From Alloalcanivorax xiamenensis (GTDB lineage Bacteria; Pseudomonadota; Gammaproteobacteria; Pseudomonadales; Alcanivoracaceae): a stretch of DNA of 64,000 nucleotides. The notes below the pieces were generated by a model. That model had not been told where the DNA came from. It did not search any database and worked only from the letters and a program-made list of their open reading frames with translations. Of this stretch, positions 47,244 to 56,046 are shown piece by piece. The translations under genes were made by a program, and so were the position numbers. The stretch covers positions 70,686 to 134,685 of the forward strand of contig NZ_AQPF01000009.1 in NCBI RefSeq assembly GCF_009846745.1, in the 5' to 3' direction. The number at the start of each line of letters is the position of its first letter. Within the stretch, counting starts at the first letter, position 1.

Positions 47244-47980
47244 GCTTTGGCGAGACTCCCCCGCCCCGCCAACCGCAGACCGGTGAAATAAATCACGGGC
47301 GTCAAGACGGCAACCCCCGCCGACAGCACCAGGGCGATACCACCAAACAACACCGGGGCCTTCATCAAAGTGCTCATCAGCGAATCCTGCCAATAAAAAA
47401 ACCATTCATGTTCCGGCGGAAACAGCCAGATATGAAACTGGTAAAACACGGCTTCCGGGCCCGCCACCGCGAGCCAGAGTGCCAGCCCGAGCAAGGGCAC
47501 CGCCAGAGCGAGGGCCCGGCTGCTCCGGGACGGGCGGCGCTGTCGCCTTACCAATAGGGCCAGTGGCCACCAGAGACAAGCCGCGATCAGCGTAACCACC
47601 GTACCCAGCCGGATCAGATGGGCGACGTCCTTGAGATGCAGGATTTCCGCCTGCCGCAGCAGTGGGACCGGCTCACCCAGACGGTTTGGATAGTGGATCG
47701 CCTCCAGCCCTTCACCATTGTCATGGACGGCCTGGCGGATTTCGTGGAACAGCGTCTGATATTGCTCCGCCTCGAGCCGCTCGAAGTCCCTACGGTACCG
47801 GTTCTGAGGACCGTATTCCTGAATGTGCCCCTCAATATCAAGCGTTGGATACCAGAATGCGTAGCCGTAGTCGCACAGGCTGTAGAGTCCCCAGCTAACG
47901 CCGAGCGCCAGGATCATGGCATTGAGGGTATAGAGCCACCAGGCCGCCAGGGAGGCGGCGCCACGAGCAGGGCCGACCAT
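47240..47980 (-). CDS. DUF1461 integral membrane protein
   Basis: Protein of 246 aa with about four membrane helices (near 10-32, 122-140, 156-174 and 206-232) and a large non-cytoplasmic loop after the first. The features EILHLKDVAHLI and FHIWLFPPEHEWFFYWQDSL match DUF1461. Function unknown. It lies 3 bp after gspM and overlaps the following gene by 4 bp, so it is probably co-transcribed with the secretion genes; whether it takes part in secretion is unknown. Confidence 0.75.
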   Translation of the reverse strand: MVGPARGAASLAAWWLYTLNAMILALGVSWGLYSLCDYGYAFWYPTLDIEGHIQEYGPQNRYRRDFERLEAEQYQTLFHEIRQAVHDNGEGLEAIHYPNRLGEPVPLLRQAEILHLKDVAHLIRLGTVVTLIAACLWWPLALLVRRQRRPSRSSRALALAVPLLGLALWLAVAGPEAVFYQFHIWLFPPEHEWFFYWQDSLMSTLMKAPVLFGGIALVLSAGVAVLTPVIYFTGLRLAGRGSLAKA

Positions 47981-47983
47981 CGC

Positions 47984-48514
47984 CTAGCGGCTCAGGGAGG
48001 CGCGGAGCGTGGCGGTGCCGGACTCATTGCCGGGTCCCAGCTCCAGGGTGCCCAGGTTCAGCCCCTGGTCCTCGAGGAAATGCAACCAGATCAACACCGC
48101 ATTGGCGGGCTGGTCCTCCAACTGAATACGCACCGAGCGGTTACCATCCGGGGTGAACCCCTGCAGGGTCAGGCCGTGATTCTGCGCCGAGCGACTGATT
48201 TCACTGACCCAGTTATCACCGAAGGCACTGCTCTTGTCGCGATTATCGTTCTGGCCCCGGGCGGCGCGTACCGCCGGCGCGTTCAATTCAATCCACTGCC
48301 GTGTTTGCTCATTGGCGACGTAACGCTGACGGGCGGATTCCCGTGCATTCCAGACCGGCTGCCAGATCAACCAGTAAATCAGGAACAATACGACAACCGC
48401 ACCCAGTAACTGCAGAATGGTCTGCTCCCGGGGCTCCCTGGAGGCATACCATTCAAAGGCCGGCTGCAACCGTTTGTTCATCTGGGTCCGGGCTTGCTCT
48501 ATATGCTGTTTCAT
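47984..48514 (-). CDS. gspM: Type II secretion protein GspM
   Basis: Inner-membrane assembly-platform protein of 176 aa. Short cytoplasmic N-terminus with PAFEWYASREPREQTIL, one helix (about 36-54, LLGAVVVLFLIYWLIWQPV), then a periplasmic ferredoxin-like domain. The EWYASREPREQ pattern before the helix is the GspM signature. Overlaps gspL by 4 bp; GspL and GspM form a complex that anchors the GspE ATPase. Confidence 0.9.
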   Translation of the reverse strand: MKQHIEQARTQMNKRLQPAFEWYASREPREQTILQLLGAVVVLFLIYWLIWQPVWNARESARQRYVANEQTRQWIELNAPAVRAARGQNDNRDKSSAFGDNWVSEISRSAQNHGLTLQGFTPDGNRSVRIQLEDQPANAVLIWLHFLEDQGLNLGTLELGPGNESGTATLRASLSR

Positions 48515-49713
48515 CCGGCCTGCTCCACCCGAATACGCGCGGTAACCCCATTGGGGCCGTTGCGATAGTTGGCGATGGACGCGTTAACGCCTTTTTCCCG
48601 TAATGCGGTTTGCAGTTTCTCCAGGTCGGCGTATTCCTTGGCACCCAGATCCAGCAGCAGGTTGCCCTGACGCTCATCGAATTGCAGCCGTTTGGGCTCC
48701 ACCTTACTGGCGGACAGCACCGCGGCCACCGAAGGCAGCACCTGGAACAACCGGGCATTGCCCGTGGCGCCACCGCCATTGGAAAGACGGGCCAGACGGG
48801 CCTCGAACTGCCGTCGCAAACCGGCGGTGGCCCGGTCCCCGGGGAACAGGCTCTGATAGAGTTTGCCGGCGTCGGCGAAGGCCTGATCGGCGGCCCGTTC
48901 ATAGCGCCAGGTCTGGACACCGAGCGCCACCAGAGAGAGCACGAACACCGCCGCGGCCAACCCCAACACCGGTTTCCACGGGGCCCATGGAGAAGGCGCG
49001 CCCCGGCGATTCTGACGCGGCGCCAGGGCCCCCTGCAGAATTTCCACCGTACCGGCCTCGTTAATGCCGTCCCGAAGTTGCTGAAACAGCGCGGTGGGAG
49101 AGTCCACACGGGCCAGAGGCTGTTCCGGGTCATTCGGCGCGGGTTCCGCGGCAGCGGTGATGTCTTCCTCGTCCGGAGCCGTGCACAGCGCCATCAGTGA
49201 GCTGAGCTGGGCCTCATCGGCGTAACTCAGAGCCCGTTCGCGATCCAGTACCAGCGTCTGGCAACCAGGTATCGCCACCGCCACAGGCGCGGCGCGGGAC
49301 AACACATCCCCCAGGGACTTGAGGCTGCTGATGTGCACTTGGGCATCCCTGGCCAGAGTCAGCAGCGCATCCAGCGCCTCGCGGTCCACCACGGTGACCG
49401 GGTAGCGGCCGTGATCGCCCTTGCCGGCGGCAAACCAGAGCCGCTCGGGCGCGTCCAGTAGCTGCTCCTCCAACAGAAAAGGCAGCACCCTTTGCAGGTG
49501 ACGCGCCTGCTTCCGGGACAGATTGACATGGGTGCACAGGGCATCGGCGCCGCCGATGACGATCCGCGCACCGCCGCCCCGCAGCGCCTCCAGAGCCTGC
49601 GACAGACTGCCCTCGCTGACCGGGTCCGCCGGCGATTCCTGGTACAGCGCCGGGCTTTCGGCGAGTCCATTACGGAATGCCCCCGGGGCCAGATAAATCA
49701 GTGCTGTGGCCAC
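48511..49713 (-). CDS. gspL: Type II secretion protein GspL
   Basis: Bitopic inner-membrane protein of 400 aa: cytoplasmic actin-like domain (about 1-235, LSRKQARHLQRVLPFLLEEQLLDAPERLWFA), one membrane helix (about 252-272) and a periplasmic ferredoxin-like domain (about 320-400). Recruits the GspE ATPase to the membrane. Preceded by a 77-bp gap after gspK and overlapping gspM. Confidence 0.9.
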   Translation of the reverse strand: MATALIYLAPGAFRNGLAESPALYQESPADPVSEGSLSQALEALRGGGARIVIGGADALCTHVNLSRKQARHLQRVLPFLLEEQLLDAPERLWFAAGKGDHGRYPVTVVDREALDALLTLARDAQVHISSLKSLGDVLSRAAPVAVAIPGCQTLVLDRERALSYADEAQLSSLMALCTAPDEEDITAAAEPAPNDPEQPLARVDSPTALFQQLRDGINEAGTVEILQGALAPRQNRRGAPSPWAPWKPVLGLAAAVFVLSLVALGVQTWRYERAADQAFADAGKLYQSLFPGDRATAGLRRQFEARLARLSNGGGATGNARLFQVLPSVAAVLSASKVEPKRLQFDERQGNLLLDLGAKEYADLEKLQTALREKGVNASIANYRNGPNGVTARIRVEQAG

Positions 49714-49790
49714 AAATTTCGTCCTTTTCCGTTGTGGGAACAGGGTTTCTGTTCTCTGCCCGTTTTCACCACCCGCGCCACCTTTGCCGG

Positions 49791-50867
49791 TCAGCCATTC
49801 GGGTTCAGCTCCACGGTATTATTGCTTTCGTTTTCCGCATTGTAGAAGGGATTGCAGGCCGGTTCGAGGGGGCTCAGCAGTGGCGTTACCTGACGGCTGA
49901 ACACCCGGGTTCCATCCGGCCCGCCCTGGGAGGAACGGCGCAACCGGCTGACCAGGCGGCTGACCTGCCCGTCCACCTCCACATCCACCATGATCTGAAA
50001 GTATTCGCTGCCCACCGTCAGCATGCCTGACAGATTCTGTTTTTGCTCGTCTTCCAGGGACGTAAACGGGGCCAGAGCCATGACGTCCTCGACATTGGCG
50101 ATCGGCCCTTCCTCGCGCAAGGCGATTACCGCTTCGGCGGCGTCGTTGCCCGCCACGGTCCCCAGTACCGCGTCCAGCACTGGCCGCGGCGCGGTGTTGA
50201 CGTTCAGCTTGGTACCCGACGGCAACGCGGTGAACAGCCCCCACATCATCATGTCAGGAAACAGATCCTCGACGGTGAAGCTGCGCAATGCCCGCAATTC
50301 GGTTTCATGCGCCACCGCCATGTTGGGTGTGCGGCGGGAGCGGTACTCGGTGTCTTCCGCGCCTTCCACGTTGTCCACGATGTTGTTGGTATCAATCCAA
50401 TCGGCCATTTCATTGGACAGCAGAGAAGCCTTGTTCGGTTCCGGCAGCAGTTGCTCCAGCAATCGCCGCAAGCGCTCGCGGTTATCCTCATTGCGCTCAA
50501 ACCCGGGACCGCTGGCGGTGCCCAGCCAGTTAAGGTTGAACCGGCCTTGCAGGTCCTGCACCGAGGCACTGAGGATGGCGTCTTCATAGGGCGTGGCGGG
50601 CAGTTCCACCGCCCATTGTTCTTCCACGCAGTCGTCCACCATGGCGTTGTTGCGCTTGTCGTCCTCGAGATCGTCGATCAGACCCTGCGTGGCCACGACT
50701 TCCACCGCCATGGCGTATTGATAACGCTTGTCCCATTGCAACAGATTGTCAGCGCGGGTGCGGAAACGATCCTGGCGGAACATCACTTCCGTGGCCACGG
50801 CGGCGAGGATCGCGAACAGCATCAACACGATAATCAGCGCCATGCCACGTTGGCGTCGCGGGCTCAT
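49791..50867 (-). CDS. gspK: Type II secretion minor pseudopilin GspK
   Basis: Large minor pseudopilin, 358 aa from the ATG at 50867; a start 15 bp upstream is also possible and would overlap gspJ. Prepilin leader with RQRGMALIIVLMLFAILAAVA, where cleavage is after Gly. GspK caps the pseudopilus tip with GspI and GspJ and contains a large inserted alpha domain, visible here as NWLGTASGPGFERNEDNRER to LNVNTAPRPVLDAVLG. C-terminal region binds calcium in relatives. Confidence 0.92.
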   Translation of the reverse strand: MSPRRQRGMALIIVLMLFAILAAVATEVMFRQDRFRTRADNLLQWDKRYQYAMAVEVVATQGLIDDLEDDKRNNAMVDDCVEEQWAVELPATPYEDAILSASVQDLQGRFNLNWLGTASGPGFERNEDNRERLRRLLEQLLPEPNKASLLSNEMADWIDTNNIVDNVEGAEDTEYRSRRTPNMAVAHETELRALRSFTVEDLFPDMMMWGLFTALPSGTKLNVNTAPRPVLDAVLGTVAGNDAAEAVIALREEGPIANVEDVMALAPFTSLEDEQKQNLSGMLTVGSEYFQIMVDVEVDGQVSRLVSRLRRSSQGGPDGTRVFSRQVTPLLSPLEPACNPFYNAENESNNTVELNPNG

Positions 50868-50872
50868 CGAGG

Positions 50873-51496
50873 TCACGCCCATGGATTCACCACGGTGCGG
50901 AAGAAACGGTGCAACACGTCGCCACTTTCCAGTTCGACACTGATTTCAACGCTGCGCGGCAAACGCTGCAGCCAGACCGGCTGGGTCGCCACGTTCGGCT
51001 CGGGCCAGAATTCCAGCCATTGCCATTCACCCTGGTCGTTCTGATCCAGGTAGCGCACGGTGAACCGCTTGACGTTGTCGATCAGAATGTCTTCCTGATA
51101 CTCCGTGGCCACGGTGGTGTCGAGTACCGGCCAGTAGCGCCGGTACAAAGTACCGTTCTCGAAAACGTAGATGACCCTCTGCATCTCGCTACGGCGGCGC
51201 AGTTGGAAGGGGTTGGACCAGCCCAGGCGAGTGAACTCCACGTACTGCTCGGTGCCGATCATGGCCGGCTGGTAGTCGCCATAGCCATCACGAACAGGGC
51301 GGGAAATAAGCTGCTCGAAATCGAGGGTGAGATAGGTCGCCGCGCGCTGGCTGTTTTCCATCTCGGCGGCGCCTTCCGCCAGTTGCTCCCGGCTGTCCAG
51401 CGCATTGCTGAGAAACTCCACCGCCACTATGTACATCATGGCGAAGATGCCGATCACCACCAGCATTTCCAGCAAGGTAAAGCCACGCTGGCGCAT
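50873..51496 (-). CDS. gspJ: Type II secretion minor pseudopilin GspJ
   Basis: Minor pseudopilin of 207 aa. Prepilin leader MRQRGFTLLEMLVVIGIFAM with peptidase cleavage after Gly5 and Glu5 of the mature protein, then a membrane-spanning helix and a beta-rich head. Start overlaps the gspI stop by one base. Part of the tip complex with GspI and GspK. Confidence 0.93.
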   Translation of the reverse strand: MRQRGFTLLEMLVVIGIFAMMYIVAVEFLSNALDSREQLAEGAAEMENSQRAATYLTLDFEQLISRPVRDGYGDYQPAMIGTEQYVEFTRLGWSNPFQLRRRSEMQRVIYVFENGTLYRRYWPVLDTTVATEYQEDILIDNVKRFTVRYLDQNDQGEWQWLEFWPEPNVATQPVWLQRLPRSVEISVELESGDVLHRFFRTVVNPWA

Positions 51497-51903
51497 TATC
51501 CCCCCGGGTTATTCTGATTGTTCATGGCGGCGGCGGGTTTGCCAATCAGGCTGGCCAGGCTGTACGCCAGCCCCATCTCCTCATCACCGATCAGCGGGCC
51601 CACGTCGATATCCACGCGGCGGGTATCCGGATACGGACCGTCGCTGATTTTGGTCTGCACCCACCATTCACGCTCGCCATGTTTGACGCGGTCATCCTGC
51701 TCACCGTTTTCCGGCCACAGTTGGAAGGTCTGCATCTCCACCAGCTTGTCCGCCGCGACCATATAAGCGAGCCGGGTATCATCGATGTTGCGATAGGCCA
51801 CCGCACTGGCACCAAGCGTTTGCCCGAGCGCGATCATCGCCAGGGACAGGACGGCCAGGGCCAGCAACACTTCCACCAGAGTGAACCCGCTTTGCGTTTT
51901 CAT
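51496..51903 (-). CDS. gspI: Type II secretion minor pseudopilin GspI
   Basis: Minor pseudopilin of 135 aa with the leader MKTQSGFTLVEVLLALAVLS (cleavage after Gly6). Initiates tip assembly with GspJ. The start overlaps the gspH stop by 4 bp. Confidence 0.93.
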   Translation of the reverse strand: MKTQSGFTLVEVLLALAVLSLAMIALGQTLGASAVAYRNIDDTRLAYMVAADKLVEMQTFQLWPENGEQDDRVKHGEREWWVQTKISDGPYPDTRRVDIDVGPLIGDEEMGLAYSLASLIGKPAAAMNNQNNPGG

Positions 51904-52619
51904 TCCTCGTCTCGCTTAAGGTTGAACAGACTGCCGGGATCCTCGCTGCTTCGGGTGCGCATCTCACGGATGGTCTGACTACGCTCTTCCTCTTCGCGCA
52001 CGGCCTCCACATCATCCGGATCGCGAATCTGCCCCAGAGCGGTGAGACGCCGGCGAACTTCCAGATCCGGCTCGTTGATGGCACGGAGTGTGAGCAACAC
52101 CGGCGTGGTCTCACCACTGGGGAAGAAAAACACCTGGGGTAATGGCTCTGAGCGGGCCTCTTCATCCTTCTCGGACTGCTCTTTGTCCAGCAGCCCGATA
52201 CCTCCGGAGAACTTGCTGTCATCCACCAGACGCTCCGCCACGTCCCCGAGATTCACTGGTGTCACCCGGTCATCGTCGTCGCGCTCCAGCTCCTCCACTT
52301 CCCACAGCAATTCGATGCCCTCGGGCAAGGACTCGGCACTCAGGCCGTTGCCCTCCGCCGGGCGGAATACACGCGCGCCCACATCGTATTCCACCGGAGT
52401 CCAGCCGCGGTCAGTAAAACGCATCGCCATCAGCCTGCCGGAAAACAGGCTTTGCTCGTTGAGCAATACCAGTTGGTCCGTGAGTTTGGCCACATTGGTG
52501 TCCAATTGACGGCCGTCATCGGTCCACACCGGCACCACCAGCACGGCCAGCGACAGCAATGCCATGAGGCCGATAACCACCAGGATTTCCAGCAGGGTGA
52601 AACCGCGCTGCATGCGCAT
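51900..52619 (-). CDS. gspH: Type II secretion minor pseudopilin GspH, extended
   Basis: Minor pseudopilin of 239 aa, leader MRMQRGFTLLEILVVIGLMA with cleavage after Gly6. It is longer than usual (family about 170-190 aa): the head has acidic inserts around EVEELERDDDDRV and DKEQSEKDEEARSEP and an Arg/Glu-rich tail. The frame extends upstream into gspG, but the ATG at 52619 begins the leader. Follows gspG by 31 bp. Confidence 0.88.
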   Translation of the reverse strand: MRMQRGFTLLEILVVIGLMALLSLAVLVVPVWTDDGRQLDTNVAKLTDQLVLLNEQSLFSGRLMAMRFTDRGWTPVEYDVGARVFRPAEGNGLSAESLPEGIELLWEVEELERDDDDRVTPVNLGDVAERLVDDSKFSGGIGLLDKEQSEKDEEARSEPLPQVFFFPSGETTPVLLTLRAINEPDLEVRRRLTALGQIRDPDDVEAVREEEERSQTIREMRTRSSEDPGSLFNLKRDEE

Positions 52620-52650
52620 GACAGATCCTTCCGGCCGTCGGTCGCCGACG

Positions 52651-53082
52651 CTAGTTGCTGCTTTCGCGCCAACTGATGTCGGCGTCCACGCCAGTGCCGC
52701 CTTCGGCGCCGTCCGCGCCCAGGGAGTAAAGATCGAAGGGACCGTCCACACCCGGACTCAGATAGACGTAATCATTGCCCCAGGGGTCTTCGGGGATCTG
52801 CGGGAGGTAGCCCCCTTCAGGCCATTTTTTCGCCGACGCCGGACGCTCCACCAGAGCCCGGATACCTTCCTCGGTACTCGGATAACGACCGTTATTGAAC
52901 TTGTACATGTCCAGCTGCTGGACAATGCGGGACATATTGGTCTTGGCGATATCGACCTTCGCTTGCTCCCCCTGGCCGATCACGTTGGGCACGATCATCG
53001 CCGCCAACAGGCCGAGAATCGCCACCACCACCATGATTTCCAGGAGGGTAAAACCGCGCTGGTTCCGTCGCTTGGTTTTCAT
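52651..53082 (-). CDS. gspG: Type II secretion major pseudopilin GspG
   Basis: Major subunit of the pseudopilus, 143 aa. Leader MKTKRRNQRGFTLLEIMVVV with cleavage after Gly10. The head carries the GspG signatures NNGRYPSTEEGIRALVERP and PWGNDYVYLSPG and the calcium-site region DLYSLGADGAEGGTGVDADI. Length equals known GspG proteins. Confidence 0.96.
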   Translation of the reverse strand: MKTKRRNQRGFTLLEIMVVVAILGLLAAMIVPNVIGQGEQAKVDIAKTNMSRIVQQLDMYKFNNGRYPSTEEGIRALVERPASAKKWPEGGYLPQIPEDPWGNDYVYLSPGVDGPFDLYSLGADGAEGGTGVDADISWRESSN

Positions 53083-53126
53083 CTGTTCACCTTCTTTACG
53101 TTGTCGAGCATCTAGGAAAAAAGGGA

Positions 53127-54347
53127 TTATCCCGCCATGAAGTTGTTCATCTGCAAGATCGGCAGCATCACCGCCAGGACAATCATAATCACGAATCCCG
53201 CCATCACCAGCAGCATGATCGGCCCCAGCAGCCCCACAAGAGTACTGACCGTACTATTGAGCTCCCGTTCCTGGTAATCCGCTGCCCGGGTGAGCATATG
53301 ATCCAGTTCGCCGGACGTTTCACCACTGGCGATCATCTGCACCAACATGGGTGGGAAAAAGCCACTCTTGTCCAGCGCACGGCTGAGGTTGCCACCTTCG
53401 CGCACCCGTGCCGCCGCATTCTTGACTGCCTCGCGGATGGCCAGATTACCGACCACCTGGGCCGCGATGAACAGAGCGTCCACCAACGGTACGCCGGAAC
53501 GCCCGAGAATCCCCAGTGTACTGGCCAGGCGGGCGCTGTCCGAAGCGCGCAGCATGGTCCCCACCAGAGGGGTATTGACCAGGCGCCGATGCACCCGCAG
53601 ACGGAATGCCGGTTCACGCAAGGCACGGGCAAACAGCACAATGGCCGCGATGATGGCCAGTATCACCAGCCAGCCCCAATCGCGGGAAAAATCACTAAGC
53701 CAGATCACCACCTCGGTGATGGTGGGCAACTTCTGATCGCGGTTTTCGAACACCGCCACCATTTTCGGCACCACGAAGGTCATCAGGAAGGCGATCAACA
53801 CCATGGAAAAAACCATGATGAAGGCCGGGTAGATCATCGCTTGTGATACCGACCGGCCGGTGTCATGACGGGTTTCCAGATAATCGGCCAGTTGCTCGAG
53901 TACCTGCTCCAGATGCCCGCTCTGTTCACCGGCGGCCACCGTCGCCCGGTACATCTCCGGGAACGCTCGCGGGAACTCCGCCAAGGCGCGGGCCAGACTG
54001 AAGCCCTCCAGAACCTTGGCGCGTACCGCCATCATGATCCGTTCGACGCGCGGGTTGGCGGCCTGCTTGGCCACCGCGGAGAGCGCCTGTTCCACCGGCA
54101 GGCCGGATTTCAGCAATGTGGCCAACTGGCGTGTTACCAGGGCCTGCTCGGCGCTCTTGAGCTTGTTGGAGCCCCCGGAGAGGCGTAGTCCGCCCTGCCC
54201 GCCGCGATCACGGGTTTCCACCACTTCCAGCGGCACCCAGCCTTTATCACGCAACTGTTGACGGACCTGGCGGGCACTGTCGGCCTCGGCGGTGCCTTTT
54301 TTGACTTTGCCCCGGTGGTCCAGGGAACGATATTCAAACGCGGGCAT
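53127..54347 (-). CDS. gspF: Type II secretion inner-membrane protein GspF
   Basis: Polytopic assembly-platform protein, 406 aa, with the N-terminal MPAFEYRSLDHRGKVKKGTAEADS and two repeated T2SSF domains (about 70-195 and 270-395), each ending in membrane helices near 170-190, 220-240 and 375-397. Interacts with GspE and GspL. A 167-bp gap separates it from gspE, which could hold an internal promoter. Confidence 0.95.
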   Translation of the reverse strand: MPAFEYRSLDHRGKVKKGTAEADSARQVRQQLRDKGWVPLEVVETRDRGGQGGLRLSGGSNKLKSAEQALVTRQLATLLKSGLPVEQALSAVAKQAANPRVERIMMAVRAKVLEGFSLARALAEFPRAFPEMYRATVAAGEQSGHLEQVLEQLADYLETRHDTGRSVSQAMIYPAFIMVFSMVLIAFLMTFVVPKMVAVFENRDQKLPTITEVVIWLSDFSRDWGWLVILAIIAAIVLFARALREPAFRLRVHRRLVNTPLVGTMLRASDSARLASTLGILGRSGVPLVDALFIAAQVVGNLAIREAVKNAAARVREGGNLSRALDKSGFFPPMLVQMIASGETSGELDHMLTRAADYQERELNSTVSTLVGLLGPIMLLVMAGFVIMIVLAVMLPILQMNNFMAG

Positions 54348-54514
54348 GATGGTGACCTGTTACTGCGTACCCAAAGGCGCAAAGTGCGGGCACTGTCACC
54401 GCAAACCATGACCGTTGCATGACAAACTCTTGCCGGCCGTCTTCGATTACTCGAATTACATACTTCACGACATGTCTCCATGCGCCTTTCCGGCGTCTTA
54501 TTGGAAGCGACGAA

Positions 54515-56044
54515 TCAATCTTCCCGAGTGACCCGCAGCACTTCCTCGATGGTGGTTTCTCCGGCCAGCACCTTGCGCCAGCCGTCATCACGGATGCTCG
54601 GCGTCAAAGTGCGGGCGTGACGGGCCAGCTTCAGTTCGCCGGCGCGATCATGAATCAGCTGACGCATGGGCTCATCGATGATCACCAGCTCATAGATACC
54701 GGTACGTCCGCGATAACCTTGGTGGTTGCATTTTTCACAGCCCACCGGGCGATACAGGGTCGCCTCCTGGTCCGCCGCCAGCCCCATCATCTCGCGCTCG
54801 CTCTCGGTGGGTTGATGGCCTTCCTTGCAATCATCGCAAAGCACTCGCACCAACCGTTGAGCCAGGGCTCCAAGCAAGGAGCTGGAGAGCAGGAAAGGTT
54901 CGATACCCATGTCCTGCAAACGGGTCACCGCGCCCACCGCTGTATTGGTGTGCAGGGTGGAAAGCACCAGGTGACCGGTCAGGGACGCCTGCACGGCGAT
55001 CTCCGCGGTTTCCAGGTCCCGGATCTCCCCCACCATCACCACGTCCGGGTCCTGACGCAGGATGGCGCGCAGGCCACGGGCGAAGGTCATATCCACCTTG
55101 CTGTTGACCTGGGTCTGCCCTATCCCTTCCAACTGATATTCGATCGGGTCTTCCACGGTCAGGATATTGCGGGTGGATTCGTTCAGCTCGGTGAGGGATG
55201 CGTACAAAGTGGTGGTTTTACCGGAACCCGTGGGCCCGGTGACCAGAATGATGCCGTGGGGTTTGTGGATCAGCTCGCGCATGCGCGCGTCACACACTTC
55301 CCCCATGCCCAAGTGGGATACCTGCAGGCGACCGGCCTGCTTGTCCAATAAACGCAGCACCACCCGTTCACCGTTGCTGGAGGGCATGGTGGATACCCGC
55401 ACATCCACATCACGGCCACCCAGGCGAAGGGAAATCCGACCGTCCTGGGGAACCCGTTTCTCAGCGATATCCATGCGCGCCATGACCTTGATGCGCGATA
55501 CCAACAGTGGCGCCAGTTCCCGCTTCGGGGTCAGCACTTCGCGCAGCACACCGTCCACGCGCATGCGCACCACCAGGCGGCGTTCGAAAGTCTCGATGTG
55601 GATATCGGAGGCGTTCTCGCGGATGGCTTCCTGAAACAAGGCATTGATAAGGCGAATGATGGGAGCGTCGTCTTCCTGCTCCAGCAGGTCGGAGGTTTCC
55701 GGCAGAGAATCCGCCAGGCTGGCCAGGTCCAGGCCTTCCAGGTTATCGGCGGCTTCCGCCGCGGCACCGCGCTGCTGTTCATAGGTCAGCGCCATGGCGG
55801 TGCTGAACGCCCCTTCATCCAGCGTCACCACCGGGGGCAAGGTGCCCAACCAGCGTTGCACCTCGGACAAGGCGGAGAGGTTCGCGCCACGACGACAGCA
55901 TAACTCCTGGCGCCCTTCCCTCTCCCTAAGCAACACGCCAAAGCGGCGCGCGAAACCATAGGGCAACAGCAAGGGGCCGTCCTGCATTTCTTCCATATCG
56001 GCCGGTTGCCGTTCTTCGGTGCCTTCCAGGACTGCTTCGCTCAT
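54515..56044 (-). CDS. gspE: Type II secretion ATPase GspE
   Basis: Secretion ATPase powering pseudopilus assembly, 509 aa. N-terminal N1E domain, then ATPase core with Walker A GPTGSGKTTTLYASLTE, Walker B DVVMVGEIRDLETAEIAVQ and the tetra-cysteine zinc module CDDC...CEKC in the C-terminal part. The ATG at 56044 is chosen; an in-frame TTG at 56050 overlaps the stop of the receiver-PAS-PilZ gene upstream. With the ATG the gap is 2 bp, so gspE is almost certainly on the same mRNA as the signalling genes. No gspC or gspD precede it. Confidence 0.95.
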   Translation of the reverse strand: MSEAVLEGTEERQPADMEEMQDGPLLLPYGFARRFGVLLREREGRQELCCRRGANLSALSEVQRWLGTLPPVVTLDEGAFSTAMALTYEQQRGAAAEAADNLEGLDLASLADSLPETSDLLEQEDDAPIIRLINALFQEAIRENASDIHIETFERRLVVRMRVDGVLREVLTPKRELAPLLVSRIKVMARMDIAEKRVPQDGRISLRLGGRDVDVRVSTMPSSNGERVVLRLLDKQAGRLQVSHLGMGEVCDARMRELIHKPHGIILVTGPTGSGKTTTLYASLTELNESTRNILTVEDPIEYQLEGIGQTQVNSKVDMTFARGLRAILRQDPDVVMVGEIRDLETAEIAVQASLTGHLVLSTLHTNTAVGAVTRLQDMGIEPFLLSSSLLGALAQRLVRVLCDDCKEGHQPTESEREMMGLAADQEATLYRPVGCEKCNHQGYRGRTGIYELVIIDEPMRQLIHDRAGELKLARHARTLTPSIRDDGWRKVLAGETTIEEVLRVTRED

Positions 56045-56046
56045 GG

